46,724 bases of DNA from Bacteroidota bacterium (GTDB taxonomy: Bacteria; Bacteroidota; Bacteroidia; Sphingobacteriales; Sphingobacteriaceae): positions 1 through 46,724 of the forward strand of contig JABDBM010000025.1 of NCBI GenBank assembly GCA_013288685.1, read 5' to 3'. Below are positions 24,970 through 33,216 of this stretch, piece after piece. A model generated the notes under the pieces. It searched no databases. It was not told the DNA's origin and worked only from the letters and a program-made list of their open reading frames with translations. The number at the start of each line of letters is the position of its first letter. Within the stretch, counting starts at the first letter, position 1. The position numbers and the translations under genes were made by a program.

Positions 24970-26532
24970 ATGATTTTTGAGAACGATAACCAGCAAAACA
25001 AGCCGAACACTACCGACCGGAAAAGCAGAATTACCAACCCAACCCCATATAGTGGATTGGGCAAATTGCCTCCGCAGGCCATTGATTTGGAGGAGGCCGT
25101 TTTAGGCGCTTTGATGCTCGAAAAAGATGCCCTGTCATCGGTTATAGATATTTTAAAACCCGAGGTTTTTTATAAAGACAATCACCAGAAAATATTTCAG
25201 GCTATCCGGCTGTTGTTCGAAAAAACATCGCCGGTGGATATTCTTACAGTGACCGCGCAATTACGCCAGCAAGGCGAATTGGAGATGATCGGCGGCGCAT
25301 ATTATATTACCTCACTTACCGATCGTGTGGCTTCGGCTGCCAATATTGAATACCACGCCAGGATCATCATCCAAAAATTCATTCAGCGCGAATTGATCCG
25401 GATTTCTACAGAGGTGATTCAAAGCGCTTATGAAGATACATCGGATGTACTTGATTTATTGGATCAGGCTGAGAAGAATCTTTTCGAGATCGCTCAAAAT
25501 AACCTGCGTCGTGATTCGCGTAAGATGGACGACCTGATGCATGAGGCGTTAAAAGAAATTGAAGCGCTGAAAGACAAAAAAGACGGCCTGACCGGTGTTC
25601 CATCCGGCTTTACCGAACTTGATCGTATGACCTCGGGCTGGCAAAAATCAGACATGGTAATCATCGCTGCCCGCCCCGCCATGGGTAAAACAGCGTTTGT
25701 TTTAACCTGCGCACGCAACGCAGCAGTTGATTTTAACAAACCGGTGGTAGTATTCTCTCTCGAAATGTCCTCTGTTCAGTTAGTTAATCGTCTGATATCA
25801 GGCGAAACAATGATTGAACAAGAGAAAATACGTAAGGGTAACCTGGAAGAATGGGAATGGGCGCAAATCCACTCGAAAATTGGCAGGTTGGAACAAGCGC
25901 CATTAATTATTGATGACACCCCGGCACTTAACATATTTGAATTTAGGGCCAAATGCCGCCGTTTAAAATCGCAGCACGATATACAGCTCATTATTATTGA
26001 CTACCTGCAGTTGATGCATGGCAAAGCCGATAACAAAGGTGGCGGTAACCGTGAGCAGGAAATTGGTAGCATATCAAGGGCTTTAAAATCAGTAGCAAAA
26101 GAATTAAATGTACCGGTAATTGCGCTTTCGCAATTAAGCCGTGCGGTTGAAACCCGCCCCGGAGGCTCAAAAAGGCCAATGCTTTCGGATTTACGTGAAT
26201 CTGGTTCTATCGAGCAGGATGCGGATATGGTGTTGTTCCTGTACCGTCCCGAATACTACGGCCTGGAGGTAGATGAAGACAACATGCCTACAGCAGGCGT
26301 GGGTGAAGTAATTATAGCCAAACACCGTAATGGCGAAACCGGAAAAGTAAGGCTGAAATTTGTGGGCAAATACGTTAAGTTCACCGATTTGGAAACAGGC
26401 ATGGATAATTCGTTTACCCCTGGCGGTGGTGCGTTTGCCGGTCTTGCGCCATCTGCCGATTTCGAAAAGCCAAGCAATTTTATTATCCGGCCATCAAGGA
26501 TGGACGACATGGATGATGAATCGCCGTTTTAG
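24970..26532 (+). CDS. dnaB: Replicative DNA helicase DnaB
   Basis: This 520-residue protein starts at ATG 24970 (MIFENDNQQNK); the TTG at 24952 lies upstream of the promoter box. The N-terminal DnaB domain reads 'PPQAIDLEEAVLGALMLEKDALSSVIDILKPEVFYKDNHQKIFQAI'. The RecA-like motor has Walker A 'AARPAMGKTAF' (Lys240, Thr241), 'VVVFSLEMSS', Walker B 'LIIIDYLQLM', and 'LSQLSRAVETRP…LSDLRESGSIEQDADMVLFLYRPEYY'. It is the hexameric fork helicase, unwinding 5' to 3' on the lagging strand template. A glycine-rich C-terminal tail follows the motor. Full length, essential, no intein. Confidence 0.96.
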   Translation: MIFENDNQQNKPNTTDRKSRITNPTPYSGLGKLPPQAIDLEEAVLGALMLEKDALSSVIDILKPEVFYKDNHQKIFQAIRLLFEKTSPVDILTVTAQLRQQGELEMIGGAYYITSLTDRVASAANIEYHARIIIQKFIQRELIRISTEVIQSAYEDTSDVLDLLDQAEKNLFEIAQNNLRRDSRKMDDLMHEALKEIEALKDKKDGLTGVPSGFTELDRMTSGWQKSDMVIIAARPAMGKTAFVLTCARNAAVDFNKPVVVFSLEMSSVQLVNRLISGETMIEQEKIRKGNLEEWEWAQIHSKIGRLEQAPLIIDDTPALNIFEFRAKCRRLKSQHDIQLIIIDYLQLMHGKADNKGGGNREQEIGSISRALKSVAKELNVPVIALSQLSRAVETRPGGSKRPMLSDLRESGSIEQDADMVLFLYRPEYYGLEVDEDNMPTAGVGEVIIAKHRNGETGKVRLKFVGKYVKFTDLETGMDNSFTPGGGAFAGLAPSADFEKPSNFIIRPSRMDDMDDESPF

Positions 26533-26603
26533 CCGCCCCCACCCCCTAAAGGGGTGGATTTGATTATATAACGCTTCCTGCTCCCATTTAGGGGGCCGGG
26601 AGG
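26533..26603. repeat. 'ccccctaaagggg' inverted repeat between convergent genes
   Basis: It starts directly after the dnaB stop and ends at the chrA stop. A 7-pair hairpin (26539-26557, loop ctaaa) sits in the left arm. The whole left arm also pairs imperfectly with the right arm ('cccatttagggggccgggagg'). Likely a bidirectional terminator of a repeated type. Confidence 0.7.
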
Positions 26604-27812
26604 TTAAAAAATCAACCCCAGCGCTATCCCGATAATAATTACCACCGGCGTTTTTATCTTCGTAAAATTTAACAGCAAAAAAGCGCCTATCATTACCAAA
26701 TAAGCCATCCAATCTAATCCAAACGGTCTCACCAGCAAAATAAGGGCCGTCGCCATAAAGCCTACCGCCACCGCGTTGATGCCGCTTAATGAATTTTTTA
26801 TACGGGTTATTTTCTTCAGGTCGTTCCAGAACGGCACGATGAAAAGAATAAGAATTAGCCCCGGCAAATTAATGCCGATAACAGCGACCACGCTGCCAAC
26901 AATCTGACCTGGTATACCACTTCCTTTATTACCCATGGTCATGCTACCCAAAAATGAAGTGAACGAAAAAGTTGGGCCGGGTAAAGCTTGCTGTAACGCA
27001 TATCCCGATAAAAACTCCGGCTGTGTTAAATAATGTTTTACACCTACAAACTCGGTATACATTAGCGGTACTAAAACTTGTCCGCCGCCGAATATCAAAA
27101 TCCCGTTACGATAAAAATTTTCGAACAAACGGATGGGTAAGCTGAAAACCGAAGTTTGATTGATTAAAGCACCCAGGGCCGCAAAAAACAACAGAATACC
27201 TATAAAGTAGGTCACCTTATTGGGATTTACATTCGAAAATAACTTTACGCGCAATTCATTCTCCTGGGGTTGAGTTTCTAATGCGGAAGATATAATGCCG
27301 CCCAGCAAAATAAGCAAAGGGAATGCATAAGCGTTTTGCAAAATCAGCGTGGCAATAAGTGAACCTGAGGCCAGCATTAAACTAACCCTGGTTTTTAAAA
27401 ACCGGCTGGCAAAGCTATAGGTAGCGTAAGCCACAATACCCACGGCAACCGGCTGTACAAACCGCAAAATCTCAGCAAATTGGGCCCTGTTGGCAAACAT
27501 TTTGTAACTGATGGCGGCCATGCACATAATTGTTGCCGACGGGAATATCCAAATTAAAAAAGTAATAATTGCAAGCCGTAATCCGCCAACCTTCCAGGCT
27601 ATGCCAACCAGGGTTTGGGTCGACGACGGGCCCGGAAGCAATTGAGCCAGTGCATTAAGCTCCATCAGCTCCTGCTCGGTTACATAACGGCGTTTTTCTA
27701 CAAACTCGCGCAGTAAAACCGCAATATGCGCCTGCGGGCCGCCAAATGCCGTAAGCGTGTAAATAATTACGTCGCGGATAAAAAGAAGTTTCCTTTTGCT
27801 GTTATGGTTCAT
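26604..27812 (-). CDS. chrA: Chromate transporter, CHR family (ChrA)
   Basis: This 402-residue inner membrane protein consists of two homologous CHR halves. The first carries 'FGGPQAH' (residues 23-29), 'LNALAQLLPGPSSTQTLVGI' and 'WIFPSA'. The second carries 'FGGGQVLVPL' (241-250), 'QQALPGPTFSFTSFLG' and 'INLPGLILIL'. The long two-domain form is typical of chromate efflux proteins, which export chromate using the proton motive force; some family members may move sulfate or other anions. About ten or more hydrophobic segments are visible. Its start codon is 6 bases from an intergenic repeat that shares 24 bases with the one before the ThuA gene. No chrB-type regulator adjoins it. Confidence 0.92.
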   Translation of the reverse strand: MNHNSKRKLLFIRDVIIYTLTAFGGPQAHIAVLLREFVEKRRYVTEQELMELNALAQLLPGPSSTQTLVGIAWKVGGLRLAIITFLIWIFPSATIMCMAAISYKMFANRAQFAEILRFVQPVAVGIVAYATYSFASRFLKTRVSLMLASGSLIATLILQNAYAFPLLILLGGIISSALETQPQENELRVKLFSNVNPNKVTYFIGILLFFAALGALINQTSVFSLPIRLFENFYRNGILIFGGGQVLVPLMYTEFVGVKHYLTQPEFLSGYALQQALPGPTFSFTSFLGSMTMGNKGSGIPGQIVGSVVAVIGINLPGLILILFIVPFWNDLKKITRIKNSLSGINAVAVGFMATALILLVRPFGLDWMAYLVMIGAFLLLNFTKIKTPVVIIIGIALGLIF

Positions 27813-27818
27813 AGTATG

Positions 27819-27914
27819 TAGTCCATGGTCGATAGTCCATAGACCATGGTAGAATTTGACTTAAAGATATTTCATAACAAACCTTTTACTATGGTCCATG
27901 GTCTATCGACTATA
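27819..27914. repeat. Intergenic inverted repeat sharing 24 bases with the 9323 repeat
   Basis: The left arm (27819-27851) and the inverted right arm (27886-27914) are made of CCATGG, 'tagtccatag' and 'tcgatag' words. They fill the gap between the TPR gene stop (27921) and the chrA ATG (27812), both on the minus strand. Bases 27819-27842 are identical to 9329-9352, in the same orientation and the same gene setting. Confidence 0.8.
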
Positions 27915-27920
27915 ATGAGC

Positions 27921-28256
27921 TCAATAATCATCCTCATCCTCTCCCACCACTTCCCGGTATACGGCCTGTAATTCCGAAAAAGCGTGGTTGTCGCGTTGCT
28001 CTTTGGTCACTTTCATACCGGTTTCGTAGGTTTTTATGGCGTCGTCTTTGCGGTTTAGCGCTTCGTATAATTTACCTAAATGATAATAAGTACCCACATA
28101 ATTAGGGTGGTTGTTTATCAAATCCTCGTAGTACGTTAAAGCTATATCTGTTTGATTAAGACGCAGATACTCGGTAGCCAGTGCGTATTTTAGAAACGGG
28201 TCCTCCGGTTCGTTTTTTATAAATTCCAATAGCTTTTCTAATCTGCTGTTCTGCAT
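27921..28256 (-). CDS. Small tetratricopeptide repeat protein
   Basis: This 111-residue protein shows two to three TPR units: 'PFLKYALATEYLRLNQTDIALTYYEDLINNHPN' and 'VGTYYHLGKLYEALNRKDDAIKTYETGMKVT', then a shorter helical pair 'NHAFSELQAVYREVVG' and a very acidic end (EDEDDY). The N-terminus 'SRLEKLLEFIKNEPEDPF' resembles small TPR proteins widespread in Bacteroidota. It has no signal peptide. TPRs bind protein partners, none of which is identifiable here. It is divergent from etfB, with only 46 bases between the two starts and facing promoter elements in the gap. Confidence 0.88.
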   Translation of the reverse strand: MQNSRLEKLLEFIKNEPEDPFLKYALATEYLRLNQTDIALTYYEDLINNHPNYVGTYYHLGKLYEALNRKDDAIKTYETGMKVTKEQRDNHAFSELQAVYREVVGEDEDDY

Positions 28257-28278
28257 TTTAAACTGTGTTATTTTTAAC

Positions 28279-28296
28279 TAAATTTGCACAAATCTA
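28279..28296. promoter_or_regulatory. Facing -7 elements for etfB (+) and the TPR gene (-)
   Basis: TAAATTTG on the plus strand (28279-28286) and TAGATTTG on the minus strand (28289-28296) both fit TAnnTTTG and are separated by CA. Together they form a near-perfect palindrome. Expected start sites cross over: each polymerase would begin inside the other's -7 region. Confidence 0.6.
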
Positions 28297-28302
28297 TAAA
28301 AT

Positions 28303-29040
28303 ATGAAGATTCTTGTTTGTATAAGTAATGTTCCCGATACAACTACAAAAATAACCTTTACAGATAATAACACCCAATTTAATACAGCCGGCGTTCAATT
28401 TATATTAAATCCGTACGATGAAATAGCGTTGGCACGGGCAATTGAACTAACTGACGACGGGAATGGATCGGTAACCGTTATTAACGTGGGTGAAGTTAGC
28501 ACGGAGCCTACTATCCGCAAGGCGCTGGCGATTGGGGCAACCGATGCAGTACGTATTAATGCCCATGCGCACGACGCCTGGTTTACCGCTTTTCAAATAG
28601 CTGAATATATAAAAGCAAACCCCTTCGACTTAATTTTAACCGGCCGCGAGTCCATTGATTATAATGGTTCGAAAGTTGCCGGTATGTTGGGCGAACTATT
28701 GGATATCCCGTCGGTATCCGTTATCAAAAAACTAAATTTGGATGGTAACGTAGCAACCGTTGAACGCGAAATTGAGGGCGGCAAGGAAGTATTAACAATA
28801 CCGTTGCCATTTGTAGCCGGTTGTGCCGAAGGCGTTGCCGAACCAAAAATACCAAATATGAGGGGTATAATGTCGGCACGTACAAAACCTTTGGTGGTAG
28901 TTGAAGCAGTGGCTGTTGAAACTTTATCGGAAGTGATTAGTTTCGAAACACCGGCGCCACGCGGTCAGGTAACATTAATACCTTCAACTGACCCTGCAAA
29001 ATTAGTTGAGTTGTTACATACAGAAGCAAAAGTTATATAA
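28303..29040 (+). CDS. etfB: Electron transfer flavoprotein beta subunit
   Basis: This 245-residue protein matches EtfB/FixA: 'MKILVCISNVPDTTTKITF', 'FILNPYDEIALARAIELTDDGNGSVTVINVG', 'IRKALAIGATDAVRI', 'DLILTGRESIDYNGSKVAGMLGELLDIPSVS' and 'IPNMRGIMSARTKPL'. With EtfA it forms a heterodimer that carries AMP and supports FAD, passing electrons from acyl-CoA dehydrogenases to the membrane quinone pool. It is the first gene of an etfB-etfA-nuclease run on the plus strand with a promoter box 16 bases upstream. An inverted repeat fills most of the 115-base gap before etfA. Confidence 0.95.
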   Translation: MKILVCISNVPDTTTKITFTDNNTQFNTAGVQFILNPYDEIALARAIELTDDGNGSVTVINVGEVSTEPTIRKALAIGATDAVRINAHAHDAWFTAFQIAEYIKANPFDLILTGRESIDYNGSKVAGMLGELLDIPSVSVIKKLNLDGNVATVEREIEGGKEVLTIPLPFVAGCAEGVAEPKIPNMRGIMSARTKPLVVVEAVAVETLSEVISFETPAPRGQVTLIPSTDPAKLVELLHTEAKVI

Positions 29041-29041
29041 T

Positions 29042-29140
29042 ATCACAGATTAAAACGGATTGTATTGATTACACAGATTAAGGAAATGAAACGCGCAAAT
29101 AAAAATCTGCGGAATCAAAAAAATCAATAAAAATCAGTGA
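29042..29140. repeat. Inverted repeat of 'atcacagatt' words between etfB and etfA
   Basis: The left arm (29042-29079) and the inverted right arm (29101-29140) both read roughly atcac-gatt…attgatt…gcagatt. It lies inside a presumed operon, so it would form an RNA hairpin between the two subunit genes and could affect their relative expression. Confidence 0.75.
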
Positions 29141-29155
29141 TCCAAAAATAAAGAT

Positions 29156-30133
29156 ATGCCAGTTTTAATATATACAGAAAACGCCGACGGTAAATTCAAA
29201 AAATCAACTTTTGAAGCAGTTTCGTATGCTCGTGCCATTGCCAATCAAAATAATACCAGTTTAACTGCCATCTCCATAGGCGATGTTGAAGCGCAGGAGT
29301 TAGCACACCTGGGTAAATACGGCGCTGATAAGGTATTGAACGTTTCGGGCGCAAAGCTAAAGAATTTTGTAAACCAGGCTTATGCTTCGGTAATTGCCGA
29401 TGCGGCGAAAAAAGAAAGTGCTGATATTGTAGTGCTTTCCAATTCATTTTCTGGTCGTGGCCTGGCGCCAAGAATTGCTGTTAAGCTGCAAGCCGGGATT
29501 GTGGATGGCGCAGTGTCGCTACCCGATCAAAGTAATGGTAAGTTTTTGGTGAAAAAAACTGCCTTTTCGGGCAAGGCATTTGCTGTTGTTGAATTAACAT
29601 CGGTAAATAAAGTAATATCGCTAACACCAAACGCTTATAAAATTGTTGAAGCCAACACGGCGGCAACGATTGAAGATTTTAATGCGGAAACCAAAGAATC
29701 GGATTTTAAAGCTATGATCAAGGAAATTGTGCGCTCAACCGATAAGGTTTCGTTGCCCGATGCAGACATAGTAGTTTCGGGTGGTCGGGGCCTTAAAGGC
29801 CCCGAAAACTGGGCGATGGTAGAAGAATTGGCCGATTTATTGGGCGCTGCCCTGGCTTGCTCAAAACCCGTATCAGACGCCGGATGGCGGCCGCACAGTG
29901 AACATGTTGGACAAACTGGTATTGCAGTCAGTCCAAATTTGTATATTGCGATAGGAATTTCGGGAGCTATACAGCATTTAGCCGGGGTTAGCTCATCAAA
30001 AGTGATTGTTGTTATTAATAAAGACGCCGACGCGCCATTTTTTAAGGTGGCCGACTATGGTATTATTGGTGATGCATTTGAAGTGGTGCCGAAACTAATT
30101 TCGGCAATTAAGGAATATAAAGCCTCGGCTTAA
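29156..30133 (+). CDS. etfA: Electron transfer flavoprotein alpha subunit
   Basis: This 325-residue protein matches EtfA/FixB. The N-terminal half reads 'PVLIYTENADGKFKKSTFEAVSYARAIA' and 'SADIVVLSNSFSGRGLAPRIAVKL'. The C-terminal FAD domain is complete: 'DIVVSGGRGLKGPENWAMVEELADLLGAALACSKPVSDAGWRPHSEHVGQTG' and 'NLYIAIGISGAIQHLAGVSSSKVIVVINKDADAPFFKVADYGIIGD'. It binds FAD and pairs with EtfB to feed electrons from beta-oxidation dehydrogenases to ETF-quinone oxidoreductase. No dehydrogenase gene is in the cluster. It is followed after 27 bases by the bifunctional nuclease gene. Confidence 0.95.
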   Translation: MPVLIYTENADGKFKKSTFEAVSYARAIANQNNTSLTAISIGDVEAQELAHLGKYGADKVLNVSGAKLKNFVNQAYASVIADAAKKESADIVVLSNSFSGRGLAPRIAVKLQAGIVDGAVSLPDQSNGKFLVKKTAFSGKAFAVVELTSVNKVISLTPNAYKIVEANTAATIEDFNAETKESDFKAMIKEIVRSTDKVSLPDADIVVSGGRGLKGPENWAMVEELADLLGAALACSKPVSDAGWRPHSEHVGQTGIAVSPNLYIAIGISGAIQHLAGVSSSKVIVVINKDADAPFFKVADYGIIGDAFEVVPKLISAIKEYKASA

Positions 30134-30160
30134 AAACGATTCGCAGTGATGGGTAACGAC

Positions 30161-30760
30161 ATGAAAAAAATTAAGCTGGATATAGTTGGCTTATCATACA
30201 GCCAAACGCAATCCGGTGCCTATGCCCTGGTTTTAGGTGAAATTAGCGGGCGCAGAAGATTGCCGATCATCATCGGTAGTTTTGAAGCGCAGGCCATTGC
30301 CATAGAAATTGAGAAGATGACGCCCAGCCGGCCGCTTACCCACGATTTGTTTAAAAGCTTCGGACAAGCCTATCACATCAATGTGCTCGAAATTATCATC
30401 TACAACCTGGTTGATGGTATATTTTATTCAAAACTTATTTGTTCGGATGGCAAAAAGGTTGTTGAAATAGACGCCCGTACTTCGGATGCTATTGCTGTTG
30501 CTGTTCGTTTCGACTGTCCGATTTTTACCTACGAGTTTATCTTATCGACAGCCGGTATTGTAATTGAAGGTAACGATTTCGTTTATCTTGAAAACATAAA
30601 TGATACCCAGGAAGAAAAAACAACCAGCACCCCGGCAGGAGGTTTTAACTCCCTGAGCACAGACGAACTGAAGACTAAATTACAGGAAGCCCTGGCCGAT
30701 GAGTCGTACGAAAGAGCTGCCAAAATACGCGATGAACTCAACCGCAGGAAAGCTTCGTAG
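30161..30760 (+). CDS. Bifunctional nuclease (BFN/DUF151) domain protein with C-terminal UVR motif
   Basis: This 199-residue protein starts at ATG 30161 (MKKIKLDIVGLSYSQTQ); GTG 30146 and ATG 30149 are in frame but add only a few residues. The BFN domain (about 1-130) shows 'YALVLGEISGRRRLPIIIGSFEAQAIAIEIEK', 'RPLTHDLFKSF' and 'IDARTSDAIAVAVRFDCPIFT'. A linker leads to a UvrB/UvrC-type motif at about 163-197 ('DELKTKLQEALADESYERAAKIRDEL'). BFN proteins have reported nuclease activity in some organisms, and UVR motifs mediate protein contacts. It sits directly behind etfA, an arrangement suggesting co-transcription. Confidence 0.88.
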   Translation: MKKIKLDIVGLSYSQTQSGAYALVLGEISGRRRLPIIIGSFEAQAIAIEIEKMTPSRPLTHDLFKSFGQAYHINVLEIIIYNLVDGIFYSKLICSDGKKVVEIDARTSDAIAVAVRFDCPIFTYEFILSTAGIVIEGNDFVYLENINDTQEEKTTSTPAGGFNSLSTDELKTKLQEALADESYERAAKIRDELNRRKAS

Positions 30761-30768
30761 GATGCGAA

Positions 30769-30837
30769 AAGCTGAAAGACCAAAGCTAAAAGCAGAAAGA
30801 CATTTGCTTTTAGCCTTAACCTTTGCGCTTTCAGCTT
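30769..30837. repeat. Inverted repeat of 'gctgaaag' and 'gctaaaagc' words
   Basis: The outer ten bases are perfect complements (aagctgaaag at 30769, ctttcagctt ending 30837). The inner words 'gctaaaagca' and 'tgcttttagc' also pair. It begins 8 bases after the nuclease stop and could end the etf transcript, with a weak T-tract on either side. Confidence 0.78.
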
Positions 30838-30880
30838 AAAAACACTATCTTAATCCTCAAAATATAACTAATACCCTCAC

Positions 30881-32158
30881 ATGGAAAGATATACCGGCTT
30901 AATAGGTATCGCACTGATTTTAGGAATAGCATTTGCTATGTCGAACAACCGAAAAGCTATCAATTACCGGGTAATTCTATCCGGCTTGGGAATTCAGCTT
31001 TTGCTGGCACTGTTTATCCTTAAAACCACTCTCGGTCAGGATATTTTTGGCGGATTAGCTTTTGTAGTAAAAAAGATATTATCATTTTCAGATCAGGGAG
31101 CCGAATTTGTTTTTGGTGCGGTAGCCAATAAGGATGCCACCCTTACCAAGATGCTGGGGGCTCAATACAGTTTTATCTTCTTCTTCAGGGTTATTCCCAC
31201 CATTATTTTCGTAGCGGTTATTATCAGCATTCTGTACCATTTAGGTATTATGCAACGTGTGGTAAAGGTTTTTGCGTGGATAGTGTATAAAGTAATGGGC
31301 GTAAGCGGCGCCGAAGCGGTATCAAACGTGGGCAGCGCTTTTGTGGGCCAGGTGGAAGCGCAGATTTTGATAAAACCTTATATTAAAGCCATGACCATGT
31401 CTGAGCTCCTGGCTTCTATGACGGGTAGTATGGCCTGTATTGCTGGTGGTGTAATGGCTACTTACATTTCGCTTGGAGTAAAAGCAGAGTTTTTGCTGGC
31501 TGCAAGTATAATGGCTGCACCCGGCGCGCTGGTAATCTCGAAAATTGTGTGGCCCGAAACCGAAGTATCGGAAACTAAAGGAAAAGTATCATTAGAAGTA
31601 AAAAAAGCCGACGCCAACCTGGTTGGGGCCATATCACACGGTGCCAGCGATGGGTTAAAAATAGGGCTTAATGTAATAGCCATGTTGATTGGCTTTATTG
31701 CTATTATTGGCCTGGTAGATTATGTGTTAGGCAAGACAGGCTTCTTTTTAGCCACCCATTGGCACATGGGTCTCGATTTTATCAATATCGATTTAAAAAC
31801 ATTAAGCCTTAAACAAATTTTAGGCGCCTTATTTTCCATTTTTGCATGGGCTATGGGCGTTCCGCATAAAGACATCCAAGCCGCTGGTTCATTAATGGGC
31901 ACAAAAATGGTACTGAACGAGTTTGTGGCTTATCTGGATCTGGTTAAAATTAAAGGTTTAGAGCCTAAAACTTTGATGATTACCACTTTTGCTCTTTGCG
32001 GCTTTGCAAATTTCAGTTCTATCGCTATACAAGTAGGCGGTATTGGCGAACTGGCGCCTGAGCGACGTACCGATTTGGCCAAATTAGGCGTTAAGGCCTT
32101 AATTTGCGGCACGCTTGCCTCTTATTTATCAGCTACTATCGCAGGTATACTAATGTAA
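30881..32158 (+). CDS. Concentrative nucleoside transporter (NupC/CNT family)
   Basis: This 425-residue inner membrane protein matches the CNT family. The N-terminal helices read 'GLIGIALILGIAFAMSNNRKAINYRVILSGLGIQLLLALFIL'. The gate domain carries 'GVSGAEAVSNVGSAFVGQVEAQILIKPYI' and 'MTGSMACIAGGVMATYISLG'. The transport core reads 'LGALFSIFAWAMGVPHKDIQAAGSLMGTKMVLNEFVAYLDL' and 'TFALCGFANFSSIAIQVGGIGELAPERR'. It imports nucleosides with protons or sodium. The length is standard. The next gene, DUF3667, starts only 5 bases after the stop, so they are surely co-transcribed. Confidence 0.95.
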   Translation: MERYTGLIGIALILGIAFAMSNNRKAINYRVILSGLGIQLLLALFILKTTLGQDIFGGLAFVVKKILSFSDQGAEFVFGAVANKDATLTKMLGAQYSFIFFFRVIPTIIFVAVIISILYHLGIMQRVVKVFAWIVYKVMGVSGAEAVSNVGSAFVGQVEAQILIKPYIKAMTMSELLASMTGSMACIAGGVMATYISLGVKAEFLLAASIMAAPGALVISKIVWPETEVSETKGKVSLEVKKADANLVGAISHGASDGLKIGLNVIAMLIGFIAIIGLVDYVLGKTGFFLATHWHMGLDFINIDLKTLSLKQILGALFSIFAWAMGVPHKDIQAAGSLMGTKMVLNEFVAYLDLVKIKGLEPKTLMITTFALCGFANFSSIAIQVGGIGELAPERRTDLAKLGVKALICGTLASYLSATIAGILM

Positions 32159-32163
32159 TCCCG

Positions 32164-33204
32164 ATGAAGAAGCATTACCGGCACGAAAATGATTGCCTCA
32201 ATTGCGGCACCACATTACAAGGCAGGTTTTGCCATGTTTGCGGACAGGAAAACTTGCAGATTAAAGAAAGCTTTGGTCATGTGATGAATCATGCCATAAG
32301 CGATTATTTTCATTTCGACCACCAGTTTTTTCATACTCTTAAACCACTGCTTTTTAAACCGGGGCTGCTGACCAACGAATATATGGCGGGCAAACGTGCA
32401 CAATACCTGCATCCTATAAAAATGTATATTTTTATCAGTGTCGTTTACTTCCTGCTGCTGTTTCAGGGCGGACAAGAGTTGGTGAACGTTCAGGACGATA
32501 ATGGTAAGCCGGTTAAAGTTGAGCAATTAATTGATTCGGTCAATAAAGATTCAGGTGTGATCGCCACTAAAAAGAAAGTTTCCACAGAAAAGTTAAAGTT
32601 TGGCCCGGTTACCATTACCAATACCGGGGATGATATTAAAAAACGCCACTCTGTGATGACCACAACTACGGGTGATACCAGTTTTGCGCAGTATAACTTT
32701 AACCAGAATAAACTATCGCCAGATAAGCGCGACGGCTTCTTCACAGGTCTTTTGAACAAAAAGATACTGACCTATAACCAAAAATATGGCGAGCGCGGAT
32801 ATGAAGTTTTTATGGAGGAGTTTAAACATAACATACCCAAAATGATGTTTATACTACTACCAGTGTTTGCCTTAATGCTAAGTATAACATTTCGTAAGAA
32901 CCATAAGTTTTATGTAGAGCACCTCATTTACAGTTTTCATCTCCATTGTTTTGCATTTTTAATACTCGCCGTTGATTTAATTTTTGAAAAGATAATCCCC
33001 GCCGGATGGCATGTAACCGATTTAATAAATTTTATTTCGGGACTTTATATTCTATGGTACATTTATAAATCGTTGAGGGCCGTATATCATCGCAGTGCTA
33101 TCCGTACCATTACAAAAATAATTGGGATGGACTTAGCCTATTCCCTTTCGTTTTTATTTTGCCTTGCGCTTGTTTTAATTATTACTACCCTGACAGCAGC
33201 TTAG
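32164..33204 (+). CDS. DUF3667 domain membrane protein with N-terminal zinc ribbon
   Basis: This 346-residue protein starts at ATG 32164, 5 bases after the transporter stop. A zinc ribbon is formed by Cys11, Cys14, Cys23 and Cys26 ('CLNCGTTLQGRFCHVCGQ'). The DUF3667 signature 'FHFDHQFFHTLKPLLFKPGLLTNEYMAGKRAQYLHPIKMYIFISVVYFLLLF' follows, then a long soluble loop (about 110-220). Four further membrane helices appear toward the C-terminus. Members are common in Bacteroidota and have no known function. Tight linkage to the nucleoside transporter may be accidental or may reflect a membrane role. Confidence 0.9.
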   Translation: MKKHYRHENDCLNCGTTLQGRFCHVCGQENLQIKESFGHVMNHAISDYFHFDHQFFHTLKPLLFKPGLLTNEYMAGKRAQYLHPIKMYIFISVVYFLLLFQGGQELVNVQDDNGKPVKVEQLIDSVNKDSGVIATKKKVSTEKLKFGPVTITNTGDDIKKRHSVMTTTTGDTSFAQYNFNQNKLSPDKRDGFFTGLLNKKILTYNQKYGERGYEVFMEEFKHNIPKMMFILLPVFALMLSITFRKNHKFYVEHLIYSFHLHCFAFLILAVDLIFEKIIPAGWHVTDLINFISGLYILWYIYKSLRAVYHRSAIRTITKIIGMDLAYSLSFLFCLALVLIITTLTAA

Positions 33205-33216
33205 TGACATTGCTTT

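Noticed and set aside
24813..25082. 89-codon minus-strand frame over the dnaB start
   Set aside because: Shadow of dnaB and its AT-rich upstream region.
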